This document shows positions 50,067 to 59,377 of a stretch of DNA of 64,000 bases, piece after piece. The stretch is from Aquabacter cavernae. Its GTDB lineage: Bacteria; Pseudomonadota; Alphaproteobacteria; Rhizobiales; Xanthobacteraceae. The notes under the pieces were generated by a model. The model saw nothing but the letters and a program-made list of their open reading frames with translations. It did no database searches and had not been told where the DNA came from. The stretch spans positions 186,001-250,000 of the forward strand of contig NZ_RWKV01000008.1 of NCBI RefSeq assembly GCF_003993795.1, in the 5' to 3' direction. The number at the start of each line of letters is the position of its first letter. The first letter of the stretch is position 1. Made by a program: the position numbers and the translations under genes.

Positions 50067-51596
50067 GTGAGTGGCTTTCGACCAGAGAGTGCGGGAGCAG
50101 CATTCCTTGCCCGTTCGGCGCGCGCCGCGCGCACGGCGGGTGCCCTGGGGCATGTCCTCGGCCATGCCCGGCCGGATCTGGCCGCCGATCCCGGAAGCCT
50201 CGCCGTCTTTTCCGCCCATGCGGGCCGGGCCCTGCTGATGCTCGCCGTGCTGGCGGGCGGCTCGGGCGGTGCGCTCCTGGTGGCGCAGGCGACGGGTCTT
50301 CTTGTGGGCGCAGGCCCCGAGGCCGGATGGCTTCTGGCCTGCGGGCTCATCGCGGCGGCGCTGTCGGCCGTGGCCGTGGGCCTCTCACGGGCCGCCGCCG
50401 CCATGGTGCAGGCCGCCGCTTCGGCGCCCGTGTCCATGGAGATCGCGCGGGAAGAGACCGCGCCGCAGGGTTTCATCACGCTCCATGCCCGCACCGGCGA
50501 GACGCTGGCCATCGAGCGCGCGCCGGAGGGGATTGCCGGCCTTGCCCCCGAGGATCTGTCCGGGGCGGGCCTGTCGGAGCGCATTCAGGTGGCGGATCGT
50601 CCCGCCTTTCTTGCCGCGCTGTCGGCCTGCGCCGCCGATGGGCGGACGCGCCTTGTGGATCTTCGCCTGCGCTGCGGGGCGCTGGGCGAGGTGCCGCGCT
50701 TCATGGCGCTGGAGGCCCGCATCTGTGGAGACGGGCAGGGCACCGCACGGGTTCAGTGGCAGGACCGCGCCGCCCTGGCGGCGGCGGAGCTTCCGGTGGC
50801 GGACGACGCCCGCGCCAAGGCGGAACGGGCCAACGACGCCAAGAGCCGCTTCCTGCGCACCATGAGCCATGAATTGCGCACGCCGCTCAATTCCATCCTC
50901 GGCTTCTCGGAACTGCTCACCGGGGACGTGGGCGAGATGGACGCGGCGCGGCGGGCCGACTATGCGCGCATCATCCATGAGAGCGGGCAGCACCTGCTGG
51001 GCCTCGTCAACGGCATCCTCGATCTGTCGCGGGTGGAGGCGGGCGCCTATGAGCTGGCCTGCGAGGATCTGGACATTCACGGCATCGTGGCAGGCGCGCT
51101 GGAAATGCTGGCGCTGGAGGCCGACCGTCGCGGCATCCGCCTCGTCAATGCCATGCCGGCGCACTTGCCGCCTCTGGCCGCCGACCAGCGGGCGCTGCGC
51201 CAGGTTCTGCTCAACCTGTTGTCCAACGCGGTGAAGTTCACGCCCGCCGGCGGCGAGGTCGTGGTGGATGCCTCCGTGAGCGGCGGCTTGATGCACCTGA
51301 AGGTGCGCGACACGGGCGCGGGCATGCGGGCGGCGGATGTGGAACGGCTCGGCGAGCCCTTCTTCCAGGCCGGCGACATGGACCAGCGCCGGGCGGGCCA
51401 CGGGCTCGGGCTCGCGGTGGTGCGGGCGCTGGTGGAATTGCACCGGGGTGCGTTCCAGGTGGCGAGCGTGCTGGGTGTCGGGACCACCGTCACCGTGGCT
51501 CTGCCCCTGTGCGGCCCCGAAGGGGTGGCGGCAACGCCCCTGCGCATCGCCCTTCCCATGATGGATGCCGGTGATGTTGACCGGAGGTCCGCATGA
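50067..51596 (+). CDS. Sensor histidine kinase
   Basis: A 509-residue membrane kinase. Two hydrophobic helices lie near residues 52-75 and 88-112, followed by a PAS-like linker (about 125-255). The HisKA box FLRTMSHELRTPLNSILGFS carries the phosphoacceptor His. The ATPase domain has N-box LRQVLLNLLSNAVKFTPAGG, G1 DTGAGM and G2 GHGLGLAVVRAL. No response regulator is adjacent, as for many alphaproteobacterial cell-cycle or envelope kinases. GTG at 50067 has only a weak ribosome site, so the N-terminus is uncertain. Its stop overlaps the peptidoglycan-binding protein gene (ATGA), coupling the two. Confidence 0.9.
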   Translation: MSGFRPESAGAAFLARSARAARTAGALGHVLGHARPDLAADPGSLAVFSAHAGRALLMLAVLAGGSGGALLVAQATGLLVGAGPEAGWLLACGLIAAALSAVAVGLSRAAAAMVQAAASAPVSMEIAREETAPQGFITLHARTGETLAIERAPEGIAGLAPEDLSGAGLSERIQVADRPAFLAALSACAADGRTRLVDLRLRCGALGEVPRFMALEARICGDGQGTARVQWQDRAALAAAELPVADDARAKAERANDAKSRFLRTMSHELRTPLNSILGFSELLTGDVGEMDAARRADYARIIHESGQHLLGLVNGILDLSRVEAGAYELACEDLDIHGIVAGALEMLALEADRRGIRLVNAMPAHLPPLAADQRALRQVLLNLLSNAVKFTPAGGEVVVDASVSGGLMHLKVRDTGAGMRAADVERLGEPFFQAGDMDQRRAGHGLGLAVVRALVELHRGAFQVASVLGVGTTVTVALPLCGPEGVAATPLRIALPMMDAGDVDRRSA

Positions 51597-52588
51597 GCCA
51601 CGCCATCCATGCCCGCCATTATGACGACGACGACCGGCATGATCCGCACCTGGACGCCTCCCATCTGGGCGCGGGACAGGGGAGTGGACGGGCCGGGCGC
51701 CTCGCCCATCGTTTTGCCGATGGGTTTGCTGCGCTTGCGGCGGTGGCTGCCACCGGGGCGGTGATCGCCAACATCTTCTTCCTGCAGCATGCCACGCTAC
51801 GCTCGGCCTCCACGGGGGCCACCACCGTTTCCGTGGAGCCGAAAGCCCGTGCGTCCGCGTCGGGCGCGCCCGGCACGCCCGCCATGATCTTCGGGCCGCC
51901 CTCCGCCGCGACCGCTTCGCCGCCCGCCCCTGCGCGGTCCGCATCGGTGCCCGTCGCGCCTCCGCCGGCCGCCGCGCCCGTTCCGGCCGATGTGGCGGCA
52001 TTGCTGCCGCCCGCGAGCCTGCCCACGCCCCGCACGCCCTCTCCCCTGGTGGCCGACATCCAGCGCGAGCTGGCCCGGCGCGGCTTCTATGACGGCACGG
52101 TGGACGGCCTCAGCGGGCCGCGCACCGAGGCGGCGGTGCGCGCCTTCGAGCAGGCGGCGCGCCTGCGCGTCTCCAGCGGCGAGCCGAACGAGACCGTCAT
52201 GGCCGAACTGCGCCGTGTTCCGGCCGCCCAGGCGGTCGCCGCTCCGACGGCGCCTGCGGTCGCGCGGCCCGTGGCGGCGCCTCCTGCCGCGGCTCCTTCG
52301 GCCGGCCGTCCCATGCTGCCGCCCGCCGCCGTTCCGGGCGATGCGGGCGTTACCGGCTCGGTGCGCCCGCCCAGTGATCTCCAGGCTGCGTCCCCGCGCA
52401 TCCTCTCCGTTCAGAAGGCGCTGGCGCGCCTCGGCTACGGACCCATCAAGCTGGACGGCCAGCCGGGCACCGAGACGCGCCTCGCCATCCAGCGCTTCGA
52501 GCGGGACCGGAACCTGCCCGCCACCGGCGATATCTCGGACCGCATGATGCGCGAACTGGCCGCCGTCTCCGGCGCGCCCATCGAGTGA
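51593..52588 (+). CDS. Membrane-anchored protein with two peptidoglycan-binding domains
   Basis: A 331-residue protein. An N-terminal His/Asp-rich cytoplasmic tail precedes one membrane helix (AALAAVAATGAVIANIFFLQ, about 46-65) and a Pro/Ala-rich periplasmic linker. The first PG_binding_1 domain contains DIQRELARRGFYDGTVDGLS (about 156-175). The second contains VQKALARLGYGPIKLDGQPG (about 273-292) with TETRLAIQRFERDRNLPATG. This fold binds the stem peptide of peptidoglycan non-covalently. It starts in the kinase stop and ends in the DUF1491 start, so the three are one coupled operon, possibly a wall-sensing signalling module. Confidence 0.88.
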   Translation: MSHAIHARHYDDDDRHDPHLDASHLGAGQGSGRAGRLAHRFADGFAALAAVAATGAVIANIFFLQHATLRSASTGATTVSVEPKARASASGAPGTPAMIFGPPSAATASPPAPARSASVPVAPPPAAAPVPADVAALLPPASLPTPRTPSPLVADIQRELARRGFYDGTVDGLSGPRTEAAVRAFEQAARLRVSSGEPNETVMAELRRVPAAQAVAAPTAPAVARPVAAPPAAAPSAGRPMLPPAAVPGDAGVTGSVRPPSDLQAASPRILSVQKALARLGYGPIKLDGQPGTETRLAIQRFERDRNLPATGDISDRMMRELAAVSGAPIE

Positions 52589-52932
52589 TGCGGCTCAAGA
52601 GCGCCATCTTCGTCGCGGCCCTGGTGCGCACCGCCAATGGTGCGGGCGCCTTCGCCGCCGTGCGTCGCCGGGGTTCGGAGGAGGCGGGCGCTGTGTTCGT
52701 GAAGGTCGCGACCTTGGACGGGCACGCCGCACTCTATGCGCCCGCGCCCCAGACCGACTTCGACGCCTCCTTTCCCGTCGACCGCCTGTTCCGCCTTGCG
52801 GTGGAGCCGGGCCATCCCGAAGCGGACAGCGAGGAGCGGATGGTCAAGGAAATGCGCTTCGATCCCGACCTTTGGTTCGTGGAGATCGAGGACCGGGAGG
52901 GGCGCTGCTTCGTGGATCTGGCGCCCGCGTGA
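52588..52932 (+). CDS. DUF1491 family protein
   Basis: A 114-residue protein matching DUF1491 of alphaproteobacteria. SAIFVAALVRTANGAGAFAA is the typical start, then RRGSEEAGAVFVKVATLDG and a C-terminal FDPDLWFVEIEDREGRCFVD. No function is known. ATG at 52588 shares its A with the preceding stop (ATGA overlap form). It is last in the kinase operon. Confidence 0.88.
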   Translation: MRLKSAIFVAALVRTANGAGAFAAVRRRGSEEAGAVFVKVATLDGHAALYAPAPQTDFDASFPVDRLFRLAVEPGHPEADSEERMVKEMRFDPDLWFVEIEDREGRCFVDLAPA

Positions 52933-53013
52933 AAACCGGGCTTAAGCTTTGGGAAACCATCCGGCCTTAAAGAGAGTTGTCATCACGCTACTCCCGAGGA
53001 TCGGAGACAGGTG

Positions 53014-53214
53014 ATGGGCACGCTGATTGCTTTTCTCTTGGAGCGTAACGCCCGCCAGAGCGCGCGGGTCGAGCCGGGACACGGTGCTGACATCGTCATC
53101 CTTCCGGTGGTGCGGATCGAGCGGCAGGAGGCTCCGGCATCGACGCCGATCCCGCTGCCCAGCCGCCTGCTGGAAGAGCCGCGTCCCGACACGTCCGGTC
53201 GCAAGGTCCGCTGA
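53014..53214 (+). CDS. Small protein of unknown function
   Basis: A 66-residue ORF: MGTLIAFLLERNARQSARVE then a middle VILPVVRIERQEAP and a Pro/Arg-rich tail. GGAGACAGGTG precedes the ATG and gives a plausible ribosome site. Similar short 'I-A-F-x-x-E-R' proteins are recalled from Hyphomicrobiales but without known function. It lies between the DUF1491 operon and a convergent gene. Confidence 0.55.
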   Translation: MGTLIAFLLERNARQSARVEPGHGADIVILPVVRIERQEAPASTPIPLPSRLLEEPRPDTSGRKVR

Positions 53215-53245
53215 GCGCGGCGCCTGAGCCCGTGTCGGCGGCGCC

Positions 53246-53905
53246 TCAGTTGGACGAGGTGCAGCTCGCCGCTTCCAGCTGGCGTCGGATGGACTCGCGC
53301 AGGTCCGGATAGCGCGCATAGGCGCGGATCAGCACGATGCCCCGGTCCGCGGGGGATTCCACCACAAGGCGGTCCGCCGCCGTGATTTCCTCGTCCTCCG
53401 GCAGCGCCGCGCGCTGGCTGGGAGACAGCAGGTCCAATTCGATCACGCGCCCCGCCGCCTGATCGTTCAGCGCATAAAAGGCCAGGCCACGCGCGGTGTA
53501 GAACGACACCGACGTATAGTCCGCCGTGGCCGGAACGCGCACCCGCAGCGGGCGCTCCCGCAGATCATACAGGCACACTGCGCTCACGAAGGCCGGGTCC
53601 GTCATGGGCAAGGTCATGTCGGCGGGCGTGGCGTCGGGCAGCAGCGTCATGTGGTTCGGCTGCGCCATGTCCAGGAGCCGCTGGTACGCGCTCTTCTGAG
53701 CCAGCACCGGCATGGCCAGCACGGAGGCCAGATGCACGATGCCCGCAATCACCAGGATGAAGGCGAGCGGAAGCAGCACATGCTCCGGCAAGGCGGCGCG
53801 CATCCTGTCGAAGGCGCGGCGGACCCGGCGCAGCGGGTGCAGGCGCGACGTGCGCGGCAGCAGGCGCTGGCGGCGCAGGGAGGGGAGGAAGTCCGAGAGG
53901 CTCAC
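53246..53905 (-). CDS. DUF1254-family membrane-anchored protein
   Basis: A 219-residue protein. A basic N-terminus (LRRQRLLPRTSRLHPLRRVR) precedes one membrane helix (LPLAFILVIAGIVHLASVLA). The periplasmic part has DATPADMTLPMTDPAFVSAV and YTSVSFYTARGLAFYALND, a pattern seen in the DUF1254 proteins of Hyphomicrobiales, here in short form. GTG at 53905 has GGAG 8 nt upstream and overlaps the stop of the preceding DUF1214 gene (GTGA); a TTG at 53911 is less likely. Function is unknown. It pairs with DUF1214 as elsewhere. Confidence 0.75.
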   Translation of the reverse strand: MSLSDFLPSLRRQRLLPRTSRLHPLRRVRRAFDRMRAALPEHVLLPLAFILVIAGIVHLASVLAMPVLAQKSAYQRLLDMAQPNHMTLLPDATPADMTLPMTDPAFVSAVCLYDLRERPLRVRVPATADYTSVSFYTARGLAFYALNDQAAGRVIELDLLSPSQRAALPEDEEITAADRLVVESPADRGIVLIRAYARYPDLRESIRRQLEAASCTSSN

Positions 53906-54477
53906 GGGCAATGCTCCGTGGTCACCTGCGGCAGCGTCGAGCTTTCGCCGGTGGCGGACGAGAAGCTGAAGGGGGCATCATAGAGCCGCAGCGCCACCTT
54001 CACGCGCCCCCTGGCGCCCGTGGGCAGCCAGTTGCCCGCCTGGGCGCGGGGGGAGAGAACGAGGTCGATGGCGCCGTCCGGTCGATACACCACTTCATTG
54101 CTGGTGAAGCCGTAGCGATGGGCGTCGTTGGGGATCAGGTGGCCCTCCTCGTCCATGAGGGTCACGGTCCAGACCTGCGCCTGGGGGAGCGTGCCGGCAA
54201 TGCGGATGTCGCAGCGTCCATCCAGAGGCGCGCCCGCCGAATCCTGCGCGGCCAGGAACAGCAGCCCGTCCGCCAGTTCCAGCGGCAGTTCGCCGGAGCG
54301 GGCGAAGGCGGCGCGGGCATAGGGATCGGCCTGGGTGGTGCCGGAGCGGGGCCATCCCGTCCAGGCGCCCGAGCGCACCGCGTCCATGCCGCGCGACTGG
54401 GTCACCGACACATAGGTGAGGCCGAGGCCGAGGGTCACGGCGACGGCGAGGGTGACGGCGAGGGGAAGAGGGCGCAC
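53902..54477 (-). CDS. DUF1214-family membrane-anchored protein
   Basis: A 191-residue protein with an N-terminal helix (LPLAVTLAVAVTLGLGLTYV) and a periplasmic DUF1214 domain containing WTVTLMDEEGHLIPNDAHRY, LVLSPRAQAGNWLPTGARGR and VKVALRLYDAP, the family's conserved end. Larger single-chain DUF1254-DUF1214 proteins exist, and here the two parts are separate coupled genes. GTG at 54477 starts 5 nt after the stop of the penicillin-binding protein gene. No enzymatic function is established. Confidence 0.8.
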   Translation of the reverse strand: MRPLPLAVTLAVAVTLGLGLTYVSVTQSRGMDAVRSGAWTGWPRSGTTQADPYARAAFARSGELPLELADGLLFLAAQDSAGAPLDGRCDIRIAGTLPQAQVWTVTLMDEEGHLIPNDAHRYGFTSNEVVYRPDGAIDLVLSPRAQAGNWLPTGARGRVKVALRLYDAPFSFSSATGESSTLPQVTTEHCP

Positions 54478-54481
54478 GGCG

Positions 54482-56644
54482 TCAGTTGGCTTTGGTGGAA
54501 GGGCCGGGAATGGCGGCGGTGGGGCCTGTCGCGGGCACGGGCGGCGCCGCGCGCCGGAACAGCTTCTCCAGTTCCGACAGGCGCGCGGCCGAGCGGGGCG
54601 AGAGGGTGAGCGGGCGCAGCGAGGATTCCAGGCCCGGCACGTCCAGCGGGGCTGGCGGCTCGTCCAGCTTGGGCGCGGGCTGGTTGCCGATGCCGGGAAT
54701 GTATTTCGGCTCGATGCCCTGATGGGCATAGGCCATCACCTTCTGCCAGGTCATGGCGGGCAGCGAGCCGCCGGTCATGCGGTTCATGGAGGTGTAGTCG
54801 TCATTGCCGAACCAGACGCCGCCCACATAATTGCCGGTGAAGGCCATGAACCACGCATCGCGATAGGCATTGGTGGTGCCGGTCTTGCCGGCCACCTTCA
54901 CGTCCGGCAGCCGCGAGCGCCGCCCCGTGCCGTTCTCGATCACGTTGTTGAGCATGGGGTTGATCATGTCGATGGCGGAGGGCGGGATGACCTGGAGCGG
55001 CTGGGGCGCGTCGCGGTCATAGCGCCAGAGCACCTCGCCCGCGCCCGCCCGCATCTCCACCACGGCGTGAGGATAGACGCTCTTGCCGCCATTGGCGAAC
55101 ACCGCATAGGCGGTGGTCATGTCCACCACGGTCACTTCCACGGCGCCCAGCGGCAGGGGGGCGGTGGGGGTGAGATTGGCGGTGATGCCCATCTTGTGGG
55201 AGAGATCGATGATCTTCTGGCGCCCGAAGCGCTCGGCGAGCCGCACCGCCACCGTGTTCAGCGAGTGCTGGAGCGCGGTCTGGAGGGTGATGGAGCCCAT
55301 ATAGGAGCGCCCGTAATTCTGCGGGCACCAATTGCCCAGGCAGATGGGGGCGTCCTGCACGATGGTGTTGGGCTTCATGCCGTTCATGAGCGCCACAGTG
55401 TAGACGAACGGCTTGAACGAGGAGCCGGGCTGGCGCAGGGCGTCGGTGGCGCGGTTGAACTGGCTCTCGCCATAATCCCGCCCGCCCACCATGGCCCGCA
55501 CCGTGCCGTTGGGCTCCATGATGACGATGGCGCCCTGGTTGACCTTGTAGTCCTTGCCGAACTGGCGGAGTGAGGAATCCAGCGCCGCTTCCGACACCTT
55601 CTGGATGTTCGGATCGAGGCCCGTGCGCACCACGAAGATGCGCTCCGTCACGCTCTTGGGGAAGGCATCCACGAGGCGGCGGACTTCGGAGAAGGCATAG
55701 TCGAGATAATAGTCCGGCACCGCCATGTCGCGCCGGTCCACGGGGGTGGCGGGGTTGCGGCGAGCGCCGAACACCTGACCCTCGGTCATGAAGCCCGCTT
55801 CCACCAGATTATCGAGCACCGTGGATGCCCGGGCGCGGGCGGCGGGCAGGTTGACGTGGGGCGCGAATTTGGAGGGCGCCTTGAACAGGCCCGCCAGCAT
55901 GGCGGCCTCGGCGAGGTTCACCTCGCGGATGGACTTGCCGAAATAGTATTTCGCCGCCGCGTCCGCCCCATAGGCGCCGCCGCCCAGATAGGCGCGGTCC
56001 AGATAGAGCTTGAGGATCTGGCTCTTGGTGAGGCGGCTTTCCAGCCACAAGGCGAGGAACGCCTCCTTCACCTTGCGCTCGATGGTGCGCTCGTTGGAGA
56101 GGAACAGGTTCTTGGCGAGCTGCTGGGAGAGCGAGGAGCCGCCCTGTCGCACGCCGCCCGCCCGCGCATTAGTGACCACCGCGCGCAGCGTGCCCGCCAC
56201 GTCGATGCCGAAATGCTCGTAGAAGCGCCGGTCCTCCGTGGCGAGAACGGCCTTCAGCAGATAATCGGGGAAATCCTCCAGCGGTACCGTGTCGTTCTGC
56301 CGGACACCGCGCTCGCCGATCACATTGCCGTAGCGATCGAGGAAGGTGACGGCGAGTTCGGTGCGCTTCAGCCAGTCGTCGGAGGTCTCGCGGAAGGCGG
56401 GAAGGGCCAGCGCCAGCAGGGCGATGGCACCGAACGTGCCCAGCGTGAAGCCTTCGGAGGTGAGGCCCACCAGCCAGCGTCGCCAGCCGGACAGCGAGAA
56501 GCGCTCCATGAAGGCGGAATAGCCGGAGGCCGCGCGCATGAACGCGGTTCCGATGCGGAACAGCGTGGAATCGATGCGCGCATCCGCGTCCAGCCACGCA
56601 TTGCGCAGCCGCTTCTTCGAGGATGGGTCTTCGCTCTCGCTCAC
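54482..56644 (-). CDS. Class A penicillin-binding protein (PBP1-type)
   Basis: A 720-residue bifunctional murein synthase in the inner membrane with its catalytic domains in the periplasm. One helix lies at about 67-84. The GT51 transglycosylase has Glu137 in LATEDRRFYEHFG and GGSSLSQQLAKNLFL. The transpeptidase has Ser408 in PGSSFKPF, an SLN motif in ALQHSLNTVAVRLAE, and KTGT in VAGKTGTTNAYRDAWF. The C-terminal 80 residues are Pro-rich and disordered. GTG at 56644 has AGGAC close upstream. It is first in a run with the DUF1214 and DUF1254 genes. Confidence 0.94.
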   Translation of the reverse strand: MSESEDPSSKKRLRNAWLDADARIDSTLFRIGTAFMRAASGYSAFMERFSLSGWRRWLVGLTSEGFTLGTFGAIALLALALPAFRETSDDWLKRTELAVTFLDRYGNVIGERGVRQNDTVPLEDFPDYLLKAVLATEDRRFYEHFGIDVAGTLRAVVTNARAGGVRQGGSSLSQQLAKNLFLSNERTIERKVKEAFLALWLESRLTKSQILKLYLDRAYLGGGAYGADAAAKYYFGKSIREVNLAEAAMLAGLFKAPSKFAPHVNLPAARARASTVLDNLVEAGFMTEGQVFGARRNPATPVDRRDMAVPDYYLDYAFSEVRRLVDAFPKSVTERIFVVRTGLDPNIQKVSEAALDSSLRQFGKDYKVNQGAIVIMEPNGTVRAMVGGRDYGESQFNRATDALRQPGSSFKPFVYTVALMNGMKPNTIVQDAPICLGNWCPQNYGRSYMGSITLQTALQHSLNTVAVRLAERFGRQKIIDLSHKMGITANLTPTAPLPLGAVEVTVVDMTTAYAVFANGGKSVYPHAVVEMRAGAGEVLWRYDRDAPQPLQVIPPSAIDMINPMLNNVIENGTGRRSRLPDVKVAGKTGTTNAYRDAWFMAFTGNYVGGVWFGNDDYTSMNRMTGGSLPAMTWQKVMAYAHQGIEPKYIPGIGNQPAPKLDEPPAPLDVPGLESSLRPLTLSPRSAARLSELEKLFRRAAPPVPATGPTAAIPGPSTKAN

Positions 56645-56893
56645 GTCCTGACGGTCTCGCGTTCGTGGACGCGCCGCAGCTTCGCGTCCCTCTCGGCCAG
56701 CCTGGAACCGCGACCGCCGGGTTGCCCCTTGCGATCCGGTCCGCCCTTATCCCGCCCCATCATCCTTCATGGTCGCGGTCCGGGGCGGAAACGCGGCAGG
56801 AAGGAGCCTGCCTCCGTCTATAGCGCGGGGCGGCGCCGACCGCGAGTCGCCCGCGCCCTTTGCGGCCGGCCGCAAGGCGGGTAGGAAGGCGGC

Positions 56894-57379
56894 ATGGTTG
56901 ATATCCCGTTCTGGCGCCGCAAGTCGCTTGCCGAAATGACCGCCCCGGAGTGGGAGAGCCTGTGCGACCGGTGCGGGCGGTGCTGCCTCGTGAAGCTGGA
57001 AGACGAGGACAGCGGTGACATCGCCTATACGGACGTGGCCTGCCGCCTGTTCGACACGGGGGCCTGCCGCTGCGCGGACTATGAGAACCGCCAGTCCAAG
57101 GTGCCGGACTGCGTTCGCCTGACGCCGGACGTGGTGGAGACCTTGTCCTGGCTGCCGCCCACCTGCGGCTATCGGCTGGTGCAGGAGGGGAAGGATTTGC
57201 CCTGGTGGCATCCCCTGGTCTCCGGCGATCCCGAGACCGTGCACAAAGCGGGCATTTCGGTGCGCGACCGCGTGGCGGGGCTGGAGGGGGCCTATGGGGT
57301 GTTCGAGCTGCTGGACCGCATCGTGTCCTGGCCGCTCAAATGGCCGCGTGGGGCTCGGGGGCGCCCCCGCGCCCCCTGA
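56894..57379 (+). CDS. YcgN/UPF0260-family cysteine-cluster protein
   Basis: A 161-residue protein with the cysteine pattern of the UPF0260/YkgJ type: [17 protein letters not shown], then C in [26 protein letters not shown] and PTCGYRL. The CxxCxxCC start probably binds zinc or an iron-sulfur cluster. [20 protein letters not shown] is diagnostic of the family. Function is unknown. GGAAGG precedes the ATG. It is divergent from the penicillin-binding protein gene and convergent with atzF. Confidence 0.9.
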   Translation: MVDIPFWRRKSLAEMTAPEWESLCDRCGRCCLVKLEDEDSGDIAYTDVACRLFDTGACRCADYENRQSKVPDCVRLTPDVVETLSWLPPTCGYRLVQEGKDLPWWHPLVSGDPETVHKAGISVRDRVAGLEGAYGVFELLDRIVSWPLKWPRGARGRPRAP

Positions 57380-57401
57380 GCATTTTGGAAACTTGCCGCG
57401 G

Positions 57402-59192
57402 TCAGGCGCTTTTGGCGCGGCTCGCCATGAAGGTGCGGAAGCTGCCATAGGCGGTGATGTCCAGGCAGCCCTCGGCGCCCGCCGCCTCCGCCAGGAAGCC
57501 CGCCACCTCGCGCCCATCGGACAGGACCACGCGGCCGAACCCCAGCGGGCCGGGAATGCGGGCGAGCAGCCGCCCGATGCCCTCGAAGGGCAGGGACCAG
57601 ACCTCGCCCGCAATGGCCGCGCCGCCGCTTGCCACGCGGGTGACGCCGGGGCGCGGGACGGCGCCCTTCAGCAGCGTCATGCGATAGAGCGGCGCGGTTT
57701 CCACCGGCGCCACGAGGCGGGCGCCCAGTTCCAGCAACTCGCCGTTCAGCCCCATGCCGGAGAGGTGGGCGCCGAACACGCACAAATCCATGCGCCCCGC
57801 CGTTTCCGCCGGCGGCAGGGCCGTGACGGGCGCGGTCTGGCCGCTGGCGCCCAGCGGCAGGTCGCCCGCCGCCACGAAGGCTCGGGCGATGGAGGCGACT
57901 TCCGCATCCTGTCCCGCCGGGGCGAGCAGGGTGATGCCGTAGGGAATGCCCTCCGGCGAGATGATGTTGGGCACGGCGGTGCCGCACAGATCCATCAGGT
58001 TCACGAAATTGGTGTAGGTGCCGTTGCGTGAATTGAGCCGGATATTGTCCGCCAGCACCGCTTCCAGCGTGTAGGCCGTGGGGGCGGTGGGCAGGAGGAT
58101 GGCGTCGAAGTCGGCCAGGATGGGGTCCACCTTGGCCTTCAGCTCCCGCAGGCGGTAGGTGGCGCGGAAGGCGTCCGCGGCGCTCGCCTTGCCGCCGGGC
58201 TCGGTGATGGCGCGGGTGACGGGATGCACCGCGTCGGGATCGGTGGTGAGCAGCGGCTCCGCCACGATCCAGCGCTCGGCCACCCACGGGCCCTCATAGA
58301 GCAGGCGGGCGCATTCCGCGAAGGGCGCATAGTCGAATTCGACGGTTTCCGCGCCCAGCGACTGGAAGCGCGCGATGGCGGCCTCATAGGCGGCGGCGGC
58401 GGTGGCGTCGCCGAAGAATTCCCGCTGGTCCGGCGGCAGGATGCCGAGGCGCGGCGGGCGGGGGAGGGTGCCCAGCGTGCCGAGCGGCAGGGGGCGGGAG
58501 AAGGCGTCGGCGGCGTCATAGCCGGCCATCACCGCCAACGCGGCCATGGCATCGTCCACGGTGAGGGCGAAAATCGAGATGCAGTCCAAGGTCTTGCAGG
58601 CCGGGACGAGGCCGGTATTGGGCACGAGGCCGAGGCTCGGCTTCACGCCCACGATATTCTGGAGCATGGCAGGCACGCGGCCCGAGCCGGCGGTGTCGGT
58701 GCCGAGCGCGAGGGGCACGATGCCCGCCGACACGGCGCTGGCGGAGCCGGAGGAGGAGCCGCCGGGCACCAGGGTGGCGTTGAAGGCGTTGCGCGGCACG
58801 CCATAGGGCGAGCGGGTGCCCACGAGGCCGGTGGCGAACTGGTCGAGATTGGTCTTGCCGATGATGAGCGCACCGGCCGCTTTCAGGCGGGCGACCACAG
58901 TGGCGTCGGCCGTTGCCTCATAGGCGAAGGCGGGGCAGGCGGCGGTGGTGGGCACGCCCGCCACGTCGATATTGTCCTTTATCGCCATAGGGATGCCGTA
59001 GAGCGGCAGGTCGGTCTTGCCGCCCGCTTCCAAAGCGGCGGCTTCCGCCAGCAGCTCGGCCTCGGGGCGCAGGGTGATGAACATGGCCGGGTCGTCATGA
59101 TCGGCGATCCGCCGATAGGTCTCGCGGACCGTGTCGCTCGGCGTGCGCCGTCCTTCGCGATGGGCGGAAAGAAGGGAGGCGAGCGTGTTCAT
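57402..59192 (-). CDS. atzF: Allophanate hydrolase
   Basis: A 596-residue two-domain enzyme that converts allophanate to ammonia and CO2. The amidase-signature domain (about 1-440) has the Ser-cisSer-Lys triad: Lys in MAIKDNIDVAG and serines in VPGGSSSGSASAVSAGIVPL. The C-terminal AtzF domain (about 470-596) begins at MDLCVFGAHLSGMGLNGELL and ends GCLDITAYGSFRTFMASR. ATG at 59192 has AGGAG 6 nt upstream; an upstream in-frame extension of 26 codons has no domain. Urea carboxylase, its usual partner, is not in the window, so allophanate may come from elsewhere, such as cyanurate or distant urea genes. Confidence 0.93.
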   Translation of the reverse strand: MNTLASLLSAHREGRRTPSDTVRETYRRIADHDDPAMFITLRPEAELLAEAAALEAGGKTDLPLYGIPMAIKDNIDVAGVPTTAACPAFAYEATADATVVARLKAAGALIIGKTNLDQFATGLVGTRSPYGVPRNAFNATLVPGGSSSGSASAVSAGIVPLALGTDTAGSGRVPAMLQNIVGVKPSLGLVPNTGLVPACKTLDCISIFALTVDDAMAALAVMAGYDAADAFSRPLPLGTLGTLPRPPRLGILPPDQREFFGDATAAAAYEAAIARFQSLGAETVEFDYAPFAECARLLYEGPWVAERWIVAEPLLTTDPDAVHPVTRAITEPGGKASAADAFRATYRLRELKAKVDPILADFDAILLPTAPTAYTLEAVLADNIRLNSRNGTYTNFVNLMDLCGTAVPNIISPEGIPYGITLLAPAGQDAEVASIARAFVAAGDLPLGASGQTAPVTALPPAETAGRMDLCVFGAHLSGMGLNGELLELGARLVAPVETAPLYRMTLLKGAVPRPGVTRVASGGAAIAGEVWSLPFEGIGRLLARIPGPLGFGRVVLSDGREVAGFLAEAAGAEGCLDITAYGSFRTFMASRAKSA

Positions 59193-59377
59193 GGCAACTC
59201 CTGAGGCCGGTCCAAAGGCAAGCGGCGCGGGGCCGCATGCGCGCGGAAGACCTAGCAGGAAGTGCGCCACTTCAGAGGAGGGGATCTGAAAAAGATAAGC
59301 TGTTGTTTTGTATTGTATTTTGTCCGCGCGGCCAGGGCTTGACCGTGCGGATGCGGCGGTGGTGGGCGGGCAAAATA

